Below, one piece after another: positions 1-9,570 of a stretch of DNA of 64,000 nucleotides. The translations under genes and the position numbers were made by a program. The DNA lies in the NCBI GenBank assembly GCA_022823605.1, contig JAJEHS010000006.1, positions 531,001 through 595,000 of the forward strand. The letters are read 5' to 3'. The notes beneath the pieces are model-generated. The model searched no databases. It was not told the origin of the DNA and saw only the letters and a list, made by a program, of their open reading frames with translations. Numbering within the stretch: position 1 is the first letter of the stretch; every line of letters starts with the position of its first letter. This DNA is from Paracoccaceae bacterium. GTDB lineage: Bacteria; Pseudomonadota; Alphaproteobacteria; Rhodobacterales; Rhodobacteraceae.

Positions 1-1
1 T

Positions 2-1180
2 ATCCCTTGGGGTGTTGGAACTTCCCTTGAAGGGCATTCCCTGGCGATTAATGGAGGTATTACCATTGATTTGGGCCAGATGAAGAAAATTCTCGAAATC
101 AATGAGGAGGATTTGAATGTAGTCGTCCAGCCCGGGATAACTCGTGAGGAATTGAATCAGGAGCTTCGCAATACCGGGTTGTTCTTTCCGATTGATCCGG
201 GGGCAAATGCAACCTTGGGAGGTATGGCTTCCACAAGGGCATCAGGAACAACTGCTGTTCGTTATGGAACGATGAAGGATAACATCCTGTCCATGGAGGT
301 GGTTCTGGCAGATGGTAAAATAATAAGGACGGGCTCCAAGGCAAAAAAGGATTCTGCCGGTTATGATTTGACCTCGCTATTTGTTGGTTCCGAGGGAACC
401 CTTGGTATAATTACGGAAATTACCCTGAAATTGCAGGGACAGCCCGAGGCAATATCAGCAGCAGTATGTGCCTTTGAGGATATAGAATCTGCGGTCAATT
501 CGGTAATCTCCATAATCCAGATGGGTATTCCGATTGCCCGTATAGAGTTGGTGGATGCTGCCATGATGCGGGGGATGAACCTATGGGACAAGGATTTCAA
601 TCTACCTGAAACTCCCCATTTGTTTCTGGAATTTCATGGTTCGAAATCGAGTGTTGAGGAGCAATCCGAAACAGTTGGTGAAATTATTTCCGATTTTGGG
701 GGAAGTGATTACCAATGGGCAACGAAGACCGAAGACCGCAACCATCTGTGGAAAGCCAGACACAATGCCTATTATGCTGCAAAATCACTTCGACCCGGGT
801 GCAAGGTACTGACAACTGATTCCTGTGTTCCCATTTCCAAACTGACCGAAGCTATTCTTGAAACAGTCGAAGATATCGAAAACAGCCCCCTTGAAGGACC
901 AATTGTCGGTCATGTCGGTGATGGTAATTTCCATACAGCCTTGCTACTCGATCCTGACAATCCCGAGGAATTGGCCATAGCCAAGGAAATTACGTCCAGG
1001 TTAAATGCCCGAAGCCTGAAACTTGGAGGAACCATTACTGGTGAACATGGTATAGGTTTTGGGAAGATGAAATACATGCATCAACAGCATGGTGAATCTT
1101 GGATATTAATGGCCAACATAAAAAGAACCCTGGACCCAAAAAACATTCTGAATCCAGGGAAGGTTGTAAATTTGAATTGA
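2..1180 (+). CDS. dld: D-lactate dehydrogenase (cytochrome), FAD-linked, 5' end missing
   Basis: The reading frame is already open at the window edge, so only the last 392 codons are present. The visible part begins inside the FAD-binding (PCMH-type) domain with the conserved PWGVGTSLEGH stretch and ends with the FAD-oxidase C-terminal domain, which carries HVGDGNFHT and TGEHGIGFGK as in mammalian LDHD and bacterial Dld. The enzyme class oxidises D-2-hydroxy acids, typically D-lactate, passing electrons to cytochrome c or quinone. Glycolate oxidase GlcD is a related alternative, but no glcE or glcF partner follows. A TTG at 71 could be mistaken for a start; the homologous sequence upstream of it shows it is internal. 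Confidence 0.85.
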   Translation: MPWGVGTSLEGHSLAINGGITIDLGQMKKILEINEEDLNVVVQPGITREELNQELRNTGLFFPIDPGANATLGGMASTRASGTTAVRYGTMKDNILSMEVVLADGKIIRTGSKAKKDSAGYDLTSLFVGSEGTLGIITEITLKLQGQPEAISAAVCAFEDIESAVNSVISIIQMGIPIARIELVDAAMMRGMNLWDKDFNLPETPHLFLEFHGSKSSVEEQSETVGEIISDFGGSDYQWATKTEDRNHLWKARHNAYYAAKSLRPGCKVLTTDSCVPISKLTEAILETVEDIENSPLEGPIVGHVGDGNFHTALLLDPDNPEELAIAKEITSRLNARSLKLGGTITGEHGIGFGKMKYMHQQHGESWILMANIKRTLDPKNILNPGKVVNLN

Positions 1181-1185
1181 CCGGA

Positions 1186-1210
1186 AAGCCTTCCTAACAA
1201 CGGAAGGCTT
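1186..1210. terminator. Stem-loop between convergent dld and metY
   Basis: A perfect 9-bp inverted repeat (AAGCCTTCC, 7-nt loop, GGAAGGCTT) fills the 47-bp gap between two convergent genes. The T-run after it on the plus strand is short (GTTTTG), so it may be a weak bidirectional terminator or only an mRNA-end-protecting hairpin. Confidence 0.55.
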
Positions 1211-1227
1211 CGAAAGTCCTGTTTTGT

Positions 1228-2520
1228 CTAAGCGTGAGCCTTGGTTAGTGCCTGATCCAAATCAGCAATCAAGTCATCCGGATCTTCAATACCAATCGAC
1301 AATCTCACCACATCAGGGATAGCACCGGTTGCCTCCTGTTGTTCAGGAGTAAGTTGGCGATGAGTGGTAGAAGCCGAATGGATAATGAGGGACCTGGCAT
1401 CACCCAGATTGGCCACATGGCTGAACAATTCCAGGTTGTCAACAAGTTTGACACATGCCTCATACCCACCTTTCAATGAAAAGGTAAACAACGCACCTGC
1501 ACCTTTTGGACAGTACTTCTCAATCCTGTCGTAATAGGGAGATGATGGTAATCCGGCATAAGTCACATAGTTGACCCTGCTATCCTGTTCCAGCCATTTG
1601 GCGACCTTCTCTGCATTTGAAACATGTTTGTCCATTCTCATGGAGAGTGTTTCAATACCGAGCAGGGTATAATGAGCACCTTGAGGATTCATGGTCATGC
1701 CAAGATCACGCAGACCTACCGCAATCCCATGGAAAGTAAAGGCCATCGAACCCAGTGCTTCATAGAAATTCAATCCATGATAAGCCGGTTCGGGTGCAGC
1801 AAGGGAAGGAAACTTGCCTCCTACAGACCAATCAAACTTACCGGAATCGACAATGGCTCCACCAGTAACGGTACCATTTCCCGTCAGGAATTTCGTAAGC
1901 GAATGAACAATCAGGGTTGCACCAAACTCTATGGGTCGGCACAGGTAAGGTGTTGCAGATGTATTGTCCACAATCAAGGGAATCTCTGCATCATCGGCAA
2001 TTTTTGCCAAGGCTTCCATATCGGTTATGTAACCACCCGGATTGGCAATGGATTCACAGAATATGGCCCTGGTATTTTCATCAATTGCCGCCTTGACCTC
2101 ATCAGGGTTTTCAGTATCAACAAATCTGGCTTCCCAACCAAAACGCTGAATGGTACGGCTAAACTGGGTAACTGTACCTCCATAAAGTCGATTGGATGTG
2201 ACAATATTCAAACCTGGTCCCATCAGAGGAAAAAGTGCCATGATTTGGGCTCCATGCCCGGAAGAACAGCAAACTGCACCGGCTCCACCCTCAAGTGTGG
2301 CTATTCTCTCTTGAAGAACTCCTACCGTGGGATTGGTTAATCTTGAGTAGATGAAGCCTACTTCCTGAAGATTGAACAAAGCTGCTGCATGTTCGGAATC
2401 CCTGAAAACATAGGCTGTTGTCTGATAAATGGGAGTTTGTCTTGCACCAGTTGCCGGGTCAGGAGACGATCCAGCATGAATTTGCAAAGTATCAAATCCA
2501 TAAGTCGGGTTATCACTCAT
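1228..2520 (-). CDS. metY: O-acetylhomoserine sulfhydrylase (aminocarboxypropyltransferase)
   Basis: This is a 430-residue Cys/Met-metabolism PLP enzyme. It should make homocysteine from O-acetylhomoserine and sulfide in the cytoplasm. The PLP lysine is K210 in HSLTKFLTG, with D185 (VDNTSATPY) contacting the cofactor and IYSR at 57-60 in the substrate/phosphate site. Length and the C-terminal THRQLTPEQQ segment fit MetY rather than the shorter MetB/MetC/MetZ proteins. The start has a good ribosome site (AGGAAAG). No met neighbours are visible, so it appears to be transcribed alone from the 232-bp region upstream. I looked there for a SAM-II riboswitch and did not find one. Confidence 0.9.
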   Translation of the reverse strand: MSDNPTYGFDTLQIHAGSSPDPATGARQTPIYQTTAYVFRDSEHAAALFNLQEVGFIYSRLTNPTVGVLQERIATLEGGAGAVCCSSGHGAQIMALFPLMGPGLNIVTSNRLYGGTVTQFSRTIQRFGWEARFVDTENPDEVKAAIDENTRAIFCESIANPGGYITDMEALAKIADDAEIPLIVDNTSATPYLCRPIEFGATLIVHSLTKFLTGNGTVTGGAIVDSGKFDWSVGGKFPSLAAPEPAYHGLNFYEALGSMAFTFHGIAVGLRDLGMTMNPQGAHYTLLGIETLSMRMDKHVSNAEKVAKWLEQDSRVNYVTYAGLPSSPYYDRIEKYCPKGAGALFTFSLKGGYEACVKLVDNLELFSHVANLGDARSLIIHSASTTHRQLTPEQQEATGAIPDVVRLSIGIEDPDDLIADLDQALTKAHA

Positions 2521-2621
2521 ATTTCTTTCCTAATTGAAAATAAATCCTATGGGAGATTGTTTTAATTACGATTTTCAAAAAATGTAGTTTGAACGAATGA
2601 TTAAATTCTATTTTGGTAAAT

Positions 2622-2650
2622 AATCCTAAGAAAAAGAATTTTATAGGATT
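2622..2650. repeat. Inverted repeat upstream of metY
   Basis: AATCCTA at 2622-2628 and TAGGATT at 2644-2650 form a 7-bp inverted repeat with a 15-nt AT-rich spacer, about 100 bp upstream of the metY start. It could be an operator for metY. The rest of the 2521-2752 gap is AT-rich and shows no gene I can support. Confidence 0.25.
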
Positions 2651-2752
2651 TTGTCATAATTTACGAGGTAAATAACATAGTAATTAGAACTATTTATTTG
2701 ATTGAACATAAAGGAAAAGATATGAAACGGTTCAAAAAAAACTGGATTCAGG

Positions 2753-3523
2753 TCAATTACTTCTGTTTTTGATCACTTGAGCCGAATAAAGACAAATTGA
2801 TGCTGCGTTTGATACATTAAGTGAATCGATCGTACAGTTGATGGCAATTTTTGCCAAATAATCGCATTGATTCCTTACAGATTCTCTTAATCCCTTGCCT
2901 TCTGCCCCCATTACAAAACCAATATTTACATCTGAGGTTACTTGTAATACTTTTTCCAATTCATCCTCCCCAAATGGATCAAGACCAATCAACCAACAAC
3001 CTTTCTCCTTCAAAACCTTCATGGCAACAGAAAGATTCGAAACCCTGATCAGGGGTATGCGTTCAATGGCACCTGATGAAGCCTTGGCCAAGACACCAGA
3101 TTCAACTGGGGTGTTTCTACTGGTAGTAATTACAGCCCTGCCAAAAAACGCCTCGGCAGATCGCAAAATTGCACCAACATTTTGTGGATCTGTGACCTGA
3201 TCCAACAGAACGATAGGCTTAAATGGTCCATCGGCCAAATCCAGATTGTCAAACCGATATTCCGGAAGTGGCTCCACCTCTAAAGCAAAGCCTTGGTGGG
3301 TAGCATCTGAGCCCAATAGATCAGCAATAAATTTTGAGGATTGTATTTCAGGCTTCAGATGATCAAGGGTACCCATAACCTTCTGCAGTTTATTGGCTGC
3401 ATTTTGCGTCAGGATCAATCGGTAGCTCACCCGATTTGGATTTAACAAGGCGGCTTTGACCGGATGAAACCCAAAGACCCAGTATCTTTTGCAGGTTTTC
3501 TTCCGATATGAATTTTTTCCCAA
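2753..3523 (-). CDS. rlmB: 23S rRNA 2'-O-methyltransferase RlmB (TrmH/SpoU family)
   Basis: A 256-residue SPOUT-class methyltransferase expected to methylate the 2'-O of G2251 in the peptidyl-transferase centre using SAM. The N-terminal substrate-binding domain (about 15-95) is followed by the three family motifs: DQVTDPQNVGAILRSAEAF, then GFVMGAEGKGLR, then SLNVSNAASICLY, which forms the trefoil knot. The start is TTG, chosen because AAGGGG lies 6 nt upstream and no earlier start exists. It is divergent from tRNA-Tyr, a common alphaproteobacterial arrangement. TrmH-type tRNA methylation is a less likely alternative given the RlmB-type N-terminal domain. Confidence 0.88.
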   Translation of the reverse strand: MGKNSYRKKTCKRYWVFGFHPVKAALLNPNRVSYRLILTQNAANKLQKVMGTLDHLKPEIQSSKFIADLLGSDATHQGFALEVEPLPEYRFDNLDLADGPFKPIVLLDQVTDPQNVGAILRSAEAFFGRAVITTSRNTPVESGVLAKASSGAIERIPLIRVSNLSVAMKVLKEKGCWLIGLDPFGEDELEKVLQVTSDVNIGFVMGAEGKGLRESVRNQCDYLAKIAINCTIDSLNVSNAASICLYSAQVIKNRSN

Positions 3524-3627
3524 TACTTACCCCTTATTCCTAAATATTTTATCCTGCAAGAGAGAAATTTACGCTTGATACCTTGAAATACTAACCTTTA
3601 ATTATCAATAAGGTAACCATCAATTTT

Positions 3628-3711
3628 GGGCGACGTGCTGCAAGGTGCGGCAGCGGACTGTAACTCCGCCGGGGAGACCCATGCCTGGTTCGATTCCAGG
3701 GTCGCCCACCA
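3628..3711 (+). tRNA. tRNA-Tyr (GTA)
   Basis: An 84-nt cloverleaf: the acceptor GGGCGAC pairs with GTCGCCC, the anticodon stem GCGGA/TCCGC holds the loop CTGTAAC (anticodon GTA), and the T arm is CCTGG-TTCGATT-CCAGG. A long class II variable arm is present, as expected for bacterial tRNA-Tyr. The 3' CCA is encoded. Confidence 0.97.
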
Positions 3712-3737
3712 CCCCGCCAACAATCCACATTAGTTTA

Positions 3738-5687
3738 TCAGGCAAGTTCTTTCATGTCCCTGAATTGCATCAACGCTTCGGGATTGGCGATGGCCTCCAT
3801 GTTTTTCACCACCTTGCCATGAATTACATCCCTGACAGCAATTTCCACCAGTTTCCCTGATCTTGTTCGGGGTAGATCTGAAACCTGAATCACTTTCCTT
3901 GGGACATGTCTGGGGGAAGCATTATTTCTTATTTGGTTTTTGATTGCGGTTACGAGTTGGTCATCAAGCGATATTCCTTCTTGCAACCTCACAAACAAAA
4001 CCAATTCAACATCCCCACCGATGTCCCTGGCAATAACCAGAGACTCTGCAATCTCTCCAAGTTGCTCAACCGGACGGTAGATTTCTGAAGTTCCTATTCT
4101 TACACCTCCTGGATTCAGGGTAGCATCTGAGCGGCCATGAAATATCATCCCGCCTTCATCGGTCAACTGGACCCAATCTCCGTGATGCCATACTCCCTTA
4201 AATTTGCTGAAATAGGCATTTTCAAACCTTTGGCCATCCTCATCATTCATGAAATAAAGTGGAATGGTGGGATGGGGTGATGCACAAACAAGTTCACCGG
4301 GCAAGTTTTTCAGCGATTTCCCATTTTCATCAAATACCCTTACATCCATTCCCAAGAGCCTTTTTTGGCACTGACCCCTGTATACTGGGCTAATTGGACT
4401 TCCACCCACAAAACAGCCGATGATATCAGTGCCACCTGCAATCGAAGACAAGCAAACATCTTTCTTCCAATGCGAGTAAATATAGTCGAATGCTTCACCA
4501 GAAAGCGGAGAACCGGTGGAAAAAACCGATCTTAGTGAATTGAAATCATATTTTTCGGAAGGAACGAAATTGGCTTTGAGGCAGCCATCAAAATATTTGG
4601 CCGAAGCACCAAACTGGGTAATTTTTGATTCATGTATTATTTCTCCCATCCTCTCAACAGTTGGATGTACAGGAGAACCATCATACAAGACAATTGTGGC
4701 CTTGGCAGCCAAGGCACTCACCAGCCAATTCCACATCATCCATCCGCACGTTGTAAAAAACAACATCCTGTCGTTTTCACGAATGTCGCAATGAAAGCAG
4801 TGTTCCTTACGGTGCTGGAGCAAGGTACCACCCACGGAGTGTACAATGCATTTGGGTTTACCCGTTGTTCCGGAAGAAAACATTATGAACAAGGGCGAGT
4901 TGAAGTTTACCCTTTTGAAGCCAATTTCATCAGACCCTTGCACTGCCATGATTTTTTGCCAGAATTCATGTTCCTCCCAATCACTTTTACCGACAAAAGT
5001 GGCTCCATCATAAGGAATCATCACCAGTTTTTTCGTTGATGTGATTTCACTCGCGACCTTTCTGCATTTACTGCCTGTTTCAAACCATTTGCCGTTATAA
5101 TAATAACCCTCTACCCCGAAAATGATCTTGGGATTAATTTGTTCAAACCTGTCCAGAATCCCATTCACTCCAAAATCAGGTGAACAACTGGACCAAATTG
5201 CTCCAAGAGAGGTTGCCGCAAGCATTGCGATTACTGCCTCAGGGGAATTGGTAACTATTCCTCCAACTACATCCCCCTCTTCAATGCCTTCTTCAATCAG
5301 GAAATTTCTTACCTTTGCAACCTTTTCACGTAATCCATTCCATGAAACCTCCCTGACCAATCCGTTTTCACCATGAAAAATTATTGCTGGAGTCGATCCC
5401 GATTTTGAGATCAGGTTTTCGGCATAATTGAGTTTACTGTCGGGAAAAAAGCGAGTGTTTTTCAAATCAGTTTCAGGCTTAAGAACCTTTTCACCCTTGT
5501 CTCCAACAATTTTACAGTACTTCCATGTCTCATCCCAAAATCGTTCGCAATTTTGAACGGAGTATCGCCAGAGTTCATCGTAATCCAAATTTTGCTCACT
5601 GTATCCAACTCCGATAGATTTCATAAAATCAGCCAGATTGGAATTCATTTGCTTTTCATGTGAAGGGGACCAAAGTCTTACACTCAT
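3738..5687 (-). CDS. aacS: Acetoacetyl-CoA synthetase
   Basis: A 649-residue adenylate-forming enzyme of the acetoacetate-CoA ligase family, which activates acetoacetate with ATP and CoA so that ketone bodies or PHB breakdown products re-enter central metabolism. The adenylation signature is FSSGTTGKPKCIVHS, followed by the family's TTCGWMMWN segment. The C-terminal domain contains the conserved lysine region around RTRSGKLVEIAV. The N-terminal segment with W/NLADF and the YSEQNLDYDELW region is typical of AACS and absent from ordinary acetyl-CoA synthetases. It ends 27 bp from tRNA-Tyr, convergently. No PHB genes flank it. Confidence 0.92.
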   Translation of the reverse strand: MSVRLWSPSHEKQMNSNLADFMKSIGVGYSEQNLDYDELWRYSVQNCERFWDETWKYCKIVGDKGEKVLKPETDLKNTRFFPDSKLNYAENLISKSGSTPAIIFHGENGLVREVSWNGLREKVAKVRNFLIEEGIEEGDVVGGIVTNSPEAVIAMLAATSLGAIWSSCSPDFGVNGILDRFEQINPKIIFGVEGYYYNGKWFETGSKCRKVASEITSTKKLVMIPYDGATFVGKSDWEEHEFWQKIMAVQGSDEIGFKRVNFNSPLFIMFSSGTTGKPKCIVHSVGGTLLQHRKEHCFHCDIRENDRMLFFTTCGWMMWNWLVSALAAKATIVLYDGSPVHPTVERMGEIIHESKITQFGASAKYFDGCLKANFVPSEKYDFNSLRSVFSTGSPLSGEAFDYIYSHWKKDVCLSSIAGGTDIIGCFVGGSPISPVYRGQCQKRLLGMDVRVFDENGKSLKNLPGELVCASPHPTIPLYFMNDEDGQRFENAYFSKFKGVWHHGDWVQLTDEGGMIFHGRSDATLNPGGVRIGTSEIYRPVEQLGEIAESLVIARDIGGDVELVLFVRLQEGISLDDQLVTAIKNQIRNNASPRHVPRKVIQVSDLPRTRSGKLVEIAVRDVIHGKVVKNMEAIANPEALMQFRDMKELA

Positions 5688-5960
5688 TTAAGCTCCAGTT
5701 TTTAAAGTAAGTGGCTCATATTGAGACTTATAGAATTCATAGATGATTTACTGAACCAGGCCATCGTATATAATTTGTTATGTAAAAGACAATCTTGAAG
5801 GGCTTAGAACTATTTTTGGCGGATTGGCATTGGTAAGAATTTAACACCTTAAAACCTCCAGCCAAGGCCAGAAAAATACTATTTCCGTGCACTGTAACCA
5901 ATAATTTTTTGCTTGGATTTATTTCTTGATAATGACCCTTATCGCTCGCATAGGGAAATA

Positions 5961-7136
5961 TCATGATTGAGCAGCTATCAACTTTTCCATTATTTTGGGT
6001 AGGGATATCATCCTTATATTGTCGCCAATTGGAAATTCATCATCCCCACCATAGACGACGAATTTATGTGTTGCCCCCAAATCATTGCAGGTTTGGTTAA
6101 AATGTTTGCCAAGTTTCGGTGCCACACCAAATTTGATTTCAACTGCCCAAATTTCTGAGTTAGGCATTTTAATTACCAAATCCACCTCTGCTCCCACTGC
6201 TGTGCGATAAAAATAGGTTTCAGCAAAACGTGGTATAACAGAGTGAATATTTTCTACAACAAAACCTTCCCAACTCTTGCCAAGAATGGGATTGGAAAGT
6301 AACATATTGTAACTATCGATACCAAGCAACCGATGTAATACCCCGCTGTCCCGTACATAAAAACGCGGTGATTTAATCAATCGCTTTTTGACATTGGCAT
6401 ACCAGGGTTCAATCCGACGTACTAATAATAAATCTGTAAGAATATCGATATAATTGGAAACAGTTTTGCTATCAACTTCAAGATTGGAAGCCAACTTTGA
6501 ATAGTTAACCGTTTCGCCTTGCAAATGAGCAAGCATTGTCCAAAGTCGCCTTAGACGGACTGCTGGAATTTTAAATCCCAGTTGAGGAATATCTCTCTCC
6601 AAGTATGTCTTTATAAGATTTTCAAGCCAGTCTATAGACATCTCATTATCTTCAGCCAAGTAGCTGTTTGGAAAACCACCCCACATCCATAGATTTTGAA
6701 TATCTTTACGTGAATCACCCGTCTCCATTATGTTGAGACCTGTCATCTCAATGTAGCTGATACGTCCTGCTAAACTTTCAGTTGATTGACGCAGCAAGTC
6801 CATTGATGCCGATCCCAATATCAAAAATTGACCCGCATTGCGACCTTTCCATCTGTTTTGGTCAATCAACCCACGTAGAATCAAAAATATATCTGGCATG
6901 TGTTGTATCTCATCTAGTATAATTAATTTATCATTGTGAGATTCCAGAAAAGTCGTAGGATCTTTCAGTCTTGCCAAGTCTTTTGGAAATTCCAGGTCAA
7001 GATAGACAGATTTGATGTCTTCGGCTAAAACCCTCGCTAAAGTTGTCTTTCCTACTTGACGAACACCGAGCAGAGCTACAGCAGGGTAGTGGTCAATGCT
7101 TATTTTTAATCTATTTAAAACCCATCTTTCTAACAT
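5961..7136 (-). CDS. AAA-family ATPase with DUF4143 C-terminal domain
   Basis: A 391-residue protein of the widespread AAA_14 plus DUF4143 family. The P-loop is GVRQVGKT at 24-31 and the Walker B region is LIILDEIQ at 72-79. The C-terminal half carries the PD-(D/E)xK-like core of DUF4143 (EVDLVI, then WAVEIKFG). I start it at the internal ATG (7136), because family members begin MxERxL immediately before the P-loop; a TTG at 7172 would add 12 atypical residues. The biological role of the family is unsettled and it often has patchy distribution consistent with lateral transfer. It stands alone here, with divergent and unrelated neighbours. Confidence 0.85.
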   Translation of the reverse strand: MLERWVLNRLKISIDHYPAVALLGVRQVGKTTLARVLAEDIKSVYLDLEFPKDLARLKDPTTFLESHNDKLIILDEIQHMPDIFLILRGLIDQNRWKGRNAGQFLILGSASMDLLRQSTESLAGRISYIEMTGLNIMETGDSRKDIQNLWMWGGFPNSYLAEDNEMSIDWLENLIKTYLERDIPQLGFKIPAVRLRRLWTMLAHLQGETVNYSKLASNLEVDSKTVSNYIDILTDLLLVRRIEPWYANVKKRLIKSPRFYVRDSGVLHRLLGIDSYNMLLSNPILGKSWEGFVVENIHSVIPRFAETYFYRTAVGAEVDLVIKMPNSEIWAVEIKFGVAPKLGKHFNQTCNDLGATHKFVVYGGDDEFPIGDNIRMISLPKIMEKLIAAQS

Positions 7137-7408
7137 ACCATGTATTTTAGGAATTGTATTCCGAAATTGCAAGGTATTTGTTGTTTCTGATTTCTCTGGA
7201 TTTACCCTAAAGTGGTGATTTTTACAAACTGTACAGGATCAAATAATCTCAATAACCACACTTTGACTTTGGGCATGAGATTGCAAGAGTCTTGATAAAT
7301 AGGTAAATTGGGTAATGGCTTAGGTATCACAATTTAAAAATATCTGATATATCATTGGGGTCCAGAGTAACTGTTCAGATATGATAATTTATTTGGAGCC
7401 AAATATTC

Positions 7409-8413
7409 ATGGTTAATGAAAATCAGTTTGGAAGTAGAGATAAAAAGGGTCATTGGAGACCCTTCAGCAGGGTAGATTATGGCCCCTTATTCCGTTGGCC
7501 TTCAGAACCCATGCAACTCTTCAAATGGCTATTTCGTTGGGATGGTTACATCTTTCCCTGGAATTTCATTTATGCTTTGGTAGCAGTCCTCGTTTGGACC
7601 TATTTTACGCCCCCGATGGAAACCATGAAGTCCTTCTCCATTGATTGGATTGCTTATATAGCGATTAGAAACGGTGTGTTAATGACTTTGTGGTATGGTG
7701 CGTTTCATCTTTGGCTGTATGTTCGAAGGAACCAGGGAACAACATTCAAGTACAACCCCAAATGGCCGGAAACGGATAATTCTGCCTTCCTGTTCAAAAA
7801 TCAGACAATTGATAATTTGATCTGGTGCTTTGCCAGTGGATTGCCGATCTGGACTGCCTTCGAAGTCATAACCCTGTGGATGATGTCCAATGGATATATT
7901 CCATATTTGAACCTAGACACAAATCCTATCCTGTTTTTTGCAATATTTTTATTTCTCCCTCTTTTCAGGGAAGTACATTTCTATTGCATTCACAGGCTAA
8001 TTCATTGGCCTCCGTTATATCGTACCGTGCATAAAGTACATCATGCAAATTCAAACCCCGGCCCTTGGTCAGGATTATCGATGCACCCAGTTGAGCACCT
8101 GTTTTATTTTTCAGGTGTAATTATCCACTGGATCATTCCATCCCATCCTGTCCATGCCTTATTTCATCTGGTGCATCTTGTCATGTCCCCAACACCAGGG
8201 CATGCAGGTTTTGACAAGGTTATCATTGGAGACAAGAAATTATTGGAAACCCATTGTTTTGCCCATTATCTCCATCACAAATATTTTGAAGTGAACTATG
8301 CGGATGGTTCGATACCTTTGGATAAATGGTTTGGTACTTTCCATGATGGATCTGATAAGGGAGATCAACTGGTTAAAGCCCGATTAAAAGGTTTGAAGGA
8401 AAAGTCAACCTGA
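7409..8413 (+). CDS. Sterol desaturase / fatty acid hydroxylase superfamily membrane enzyme
   Basis: A 334-residue polytopic membrane protein with the histidine clusters of non-heme di-iron hydroxylases: HRLIH and HKVHH near residues 195-212, a HPVEH box, and HYLHHKYFEVNY near 290. Four or more hydrophobic segments precede and separate these boxes. The family hydroxylates or desaturates lipids such as sterols, carotenoids, fatty acids or alkylglycerols. The motif spacing supports an active enzyme, but the substrate cannot be told. There is no lipid-pathway neighbour. It is monocistronic, with tRNA-Cys convergent 18 bp downstream. Confidence 0.8.
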   Translation: MVNENQFGSRDKKGHWRPFSRVDYGPLFRWPSEPMQLFKWLFRWDGYIFPWNFIYALVAVLVWTYFTPPMETMKSFSIDWIAYIAIRNGVLMTLWYGAFHLWLYVRRNQGTTFKYNPKWPETDNSAFLFKNQTIDNLIWCFASGLPIWTAFEVITLWMMSNGYIPYLNLDTNPILFFAIFLFLPLFREVHFYCIHRLIHWPPLYRTVHKVHHANSNPGPWSGLSMHPVEHLFYFSGVIIHWIIPSHPVHALFHLVHLVMSPTPGHAGFDKVIIGDKKLLETHCFAHYLHHKYFEVNYADGSIPLDKWFGTFHDGSDKGDQLVKARLKGLKEKST

Positions 8414-8431
8414 AGATGCAATCTTTGAAAA

Positions 8432-8505
8432 TGGAGGCGAGTACCGGAATCGAACCGGTGTCCACGGTTTTGCAGACCGCTGCGTAACCACTCCGCCAAC
8501 TCGCC
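8432..8505 (-). tRNA. tRNA-Cys (GCA)
   Basis: A 74-nt cloverleaf on the minus strand: the acceptor GGCGAGT pairs with ACTCGCC, the anticodon loop is CTGCAAA (anticodon GCA), and the T arm is CCGG-TTCGATT-CCGG. The discriminator is U and CCA is encoded, both standard for tRNA-Cys. Confidence 0.97.
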
Positions 8506-8643
8506 TTACATCACTTCATTTTCATAACCAAAATGAGACTTTGTAAATCTGTTTTCAACTCCAGACCACAAAATTTATCAAATTGTAGCCGAATTAGGTG
8601 AATAGTTGGAAATCAATCCGTATTCAGACCCTATCGGATTGAT

Positions 8644-9546
8644 TCATTTCTCAACCCAATTTGGATCGGGTAGGCCTTCGGTTCGACAAAATGAGGTGAC
8701 TGTGTTGGCCAAAAGGCAAGCAATTGTCATTGGGCCTACTCCACCGGGAACCGGTGTAATAGCACCGGCTACACTTTTGGCCTCGTCAAAATCAACATCA
8801 CCGACCAACTTGGGTTTGGAAATGGCGGGATCGGGATTGTTTATTCTGTTAATGCCGACATCAATGACGGTTGCACCGGGCTTGATCCAACTGCCCTTAA
8901 TAAAATTCGGTCTACCTACAGCTGCCACCAAAATGTCTGCTTCCCTACAAACAGCTGGTAAATCCCGAGTTCTACTATGGGCTATAGTAACCGTACAATT
9001 CTCCTGCAAAAGAAGGTTGGCCATCGGTTTCCCTACAATATTGGACCTTCCAACGACCACAGCATTCAGTCCTGATAGAGAGCCATGATAATCCAACAGC
9101 ATCAATTTACACCCAAGTGGCGTACAAGGCACCATGGCTTTTTGTCCAGTAGAAAGAAGCCCCACATTGGAAATGTGAAATCCATCCACATCCTTTTGTG
9201 GAGAGATCGAGTTTATGACCAAATCCGAGTCTATATGGTCTGGTAGGGGAAGTTGTACCAGCAACCCATGGATTGAATCGTTTCGATTTACTTCGTCAAT
9301 TAAATCAAGAAGAGATTCTTCCGAAACATCAGCATCGAGAATATACTTGAAAGATTCCATACCGACTTCAGAGGTTTGTTTAGCCTTGTTCCTGACATAT
9401 ACCTCGCTTGCAGGGTCCTGACCCACCAGAATTACTGCCAATCCGGGCACAATCCCTTTGGAAGTGCGTATTTCGGCTACAGTAGAAGCAATTCTTGAAC
9501 GTAATTTTTGGGAAAAACCTTTCCCATCTATGATTTTTGCAGTCAT
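8644..9546 (-). CDS. folD: Bifunctional methylene-THF dehydrogenase / methenyl-THF cyclohydrolase
   Basis: A 300-residue FolD that interconverts 5,10-methylene-THF and 10-formyl-THF with NADP in the cytoplasm. The catalytic-lysine region [14 protein letters not shown], the substrate loop [12 protein letters not shown] and the cofactor signature [13 protein letters not shown] are all intact. The protein ends with the family's [15 protein letters not shown] segment. It sits 24 bp downstream of the MOSC gene, so the two may be co-transcribed. FolD is also relevant to one-carbon units released by the demethylation enzymes at 25-30 kb, which is an inference only. Confidence 0.95.
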   Translation of the reverse strand: MTAKIIDGKGFSQKLRSRIASTVAEIRTSKGIVPGLAVILVGQDPASEVYVRNKAKQTSEVGMESFKYILDADVSEESLLDLIDEVNRNDSIHGLLVQLPLPDHIDSDLVINSISPQKDVDGFHISNVGLLSTGQKAMVPCTPLGCKLMLLDYHGSLSGLNAVVVGRSNIVGKPMANLLLQENCTVTIAHSRTRDLPAVCREADILVAAVGRPNFIKGSWIKPGATVIDVGINRINNPDPAISKPKLVGDVDFDEAKSVAGAITPVPGGVGPMTIACLLANTVTSFCRTEGLPDPNWVEK

Positions 9547-9570
9547 GATATTCCTATTGCTAAAGTCTGT

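Noticed and set aside
1624-2340. A 238-codon plus-strand frame inside metY
   Set aside because: It is antisense to a clear PLP enzyme whose motifs are all in the other strand; the frame is a by-product of codon bias.
2521-2752. A SAM-responsive riboswitch upstream of metY
   Set aside because: I looked for the SAM-II pseudoknot pattern common before alphaproteobacterial met genes and saw no match. Only a simple 7-bp inverted repeat is present.
5737-5964. A 75-codon minus-strand frame overlapping the stop of the DUF4143 gene (ATGA)
   Set aside because: There is no ribosome site, no recognisable domain, and an irregular composition with no sign of coding constraint. The stop/start overlap alone is not enough.
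8606-9088. A 160-codon plus-strand frame across the 3' end of folD
   Set aside because: It is antisense to intact FolD motifs and has a low-complexity product.
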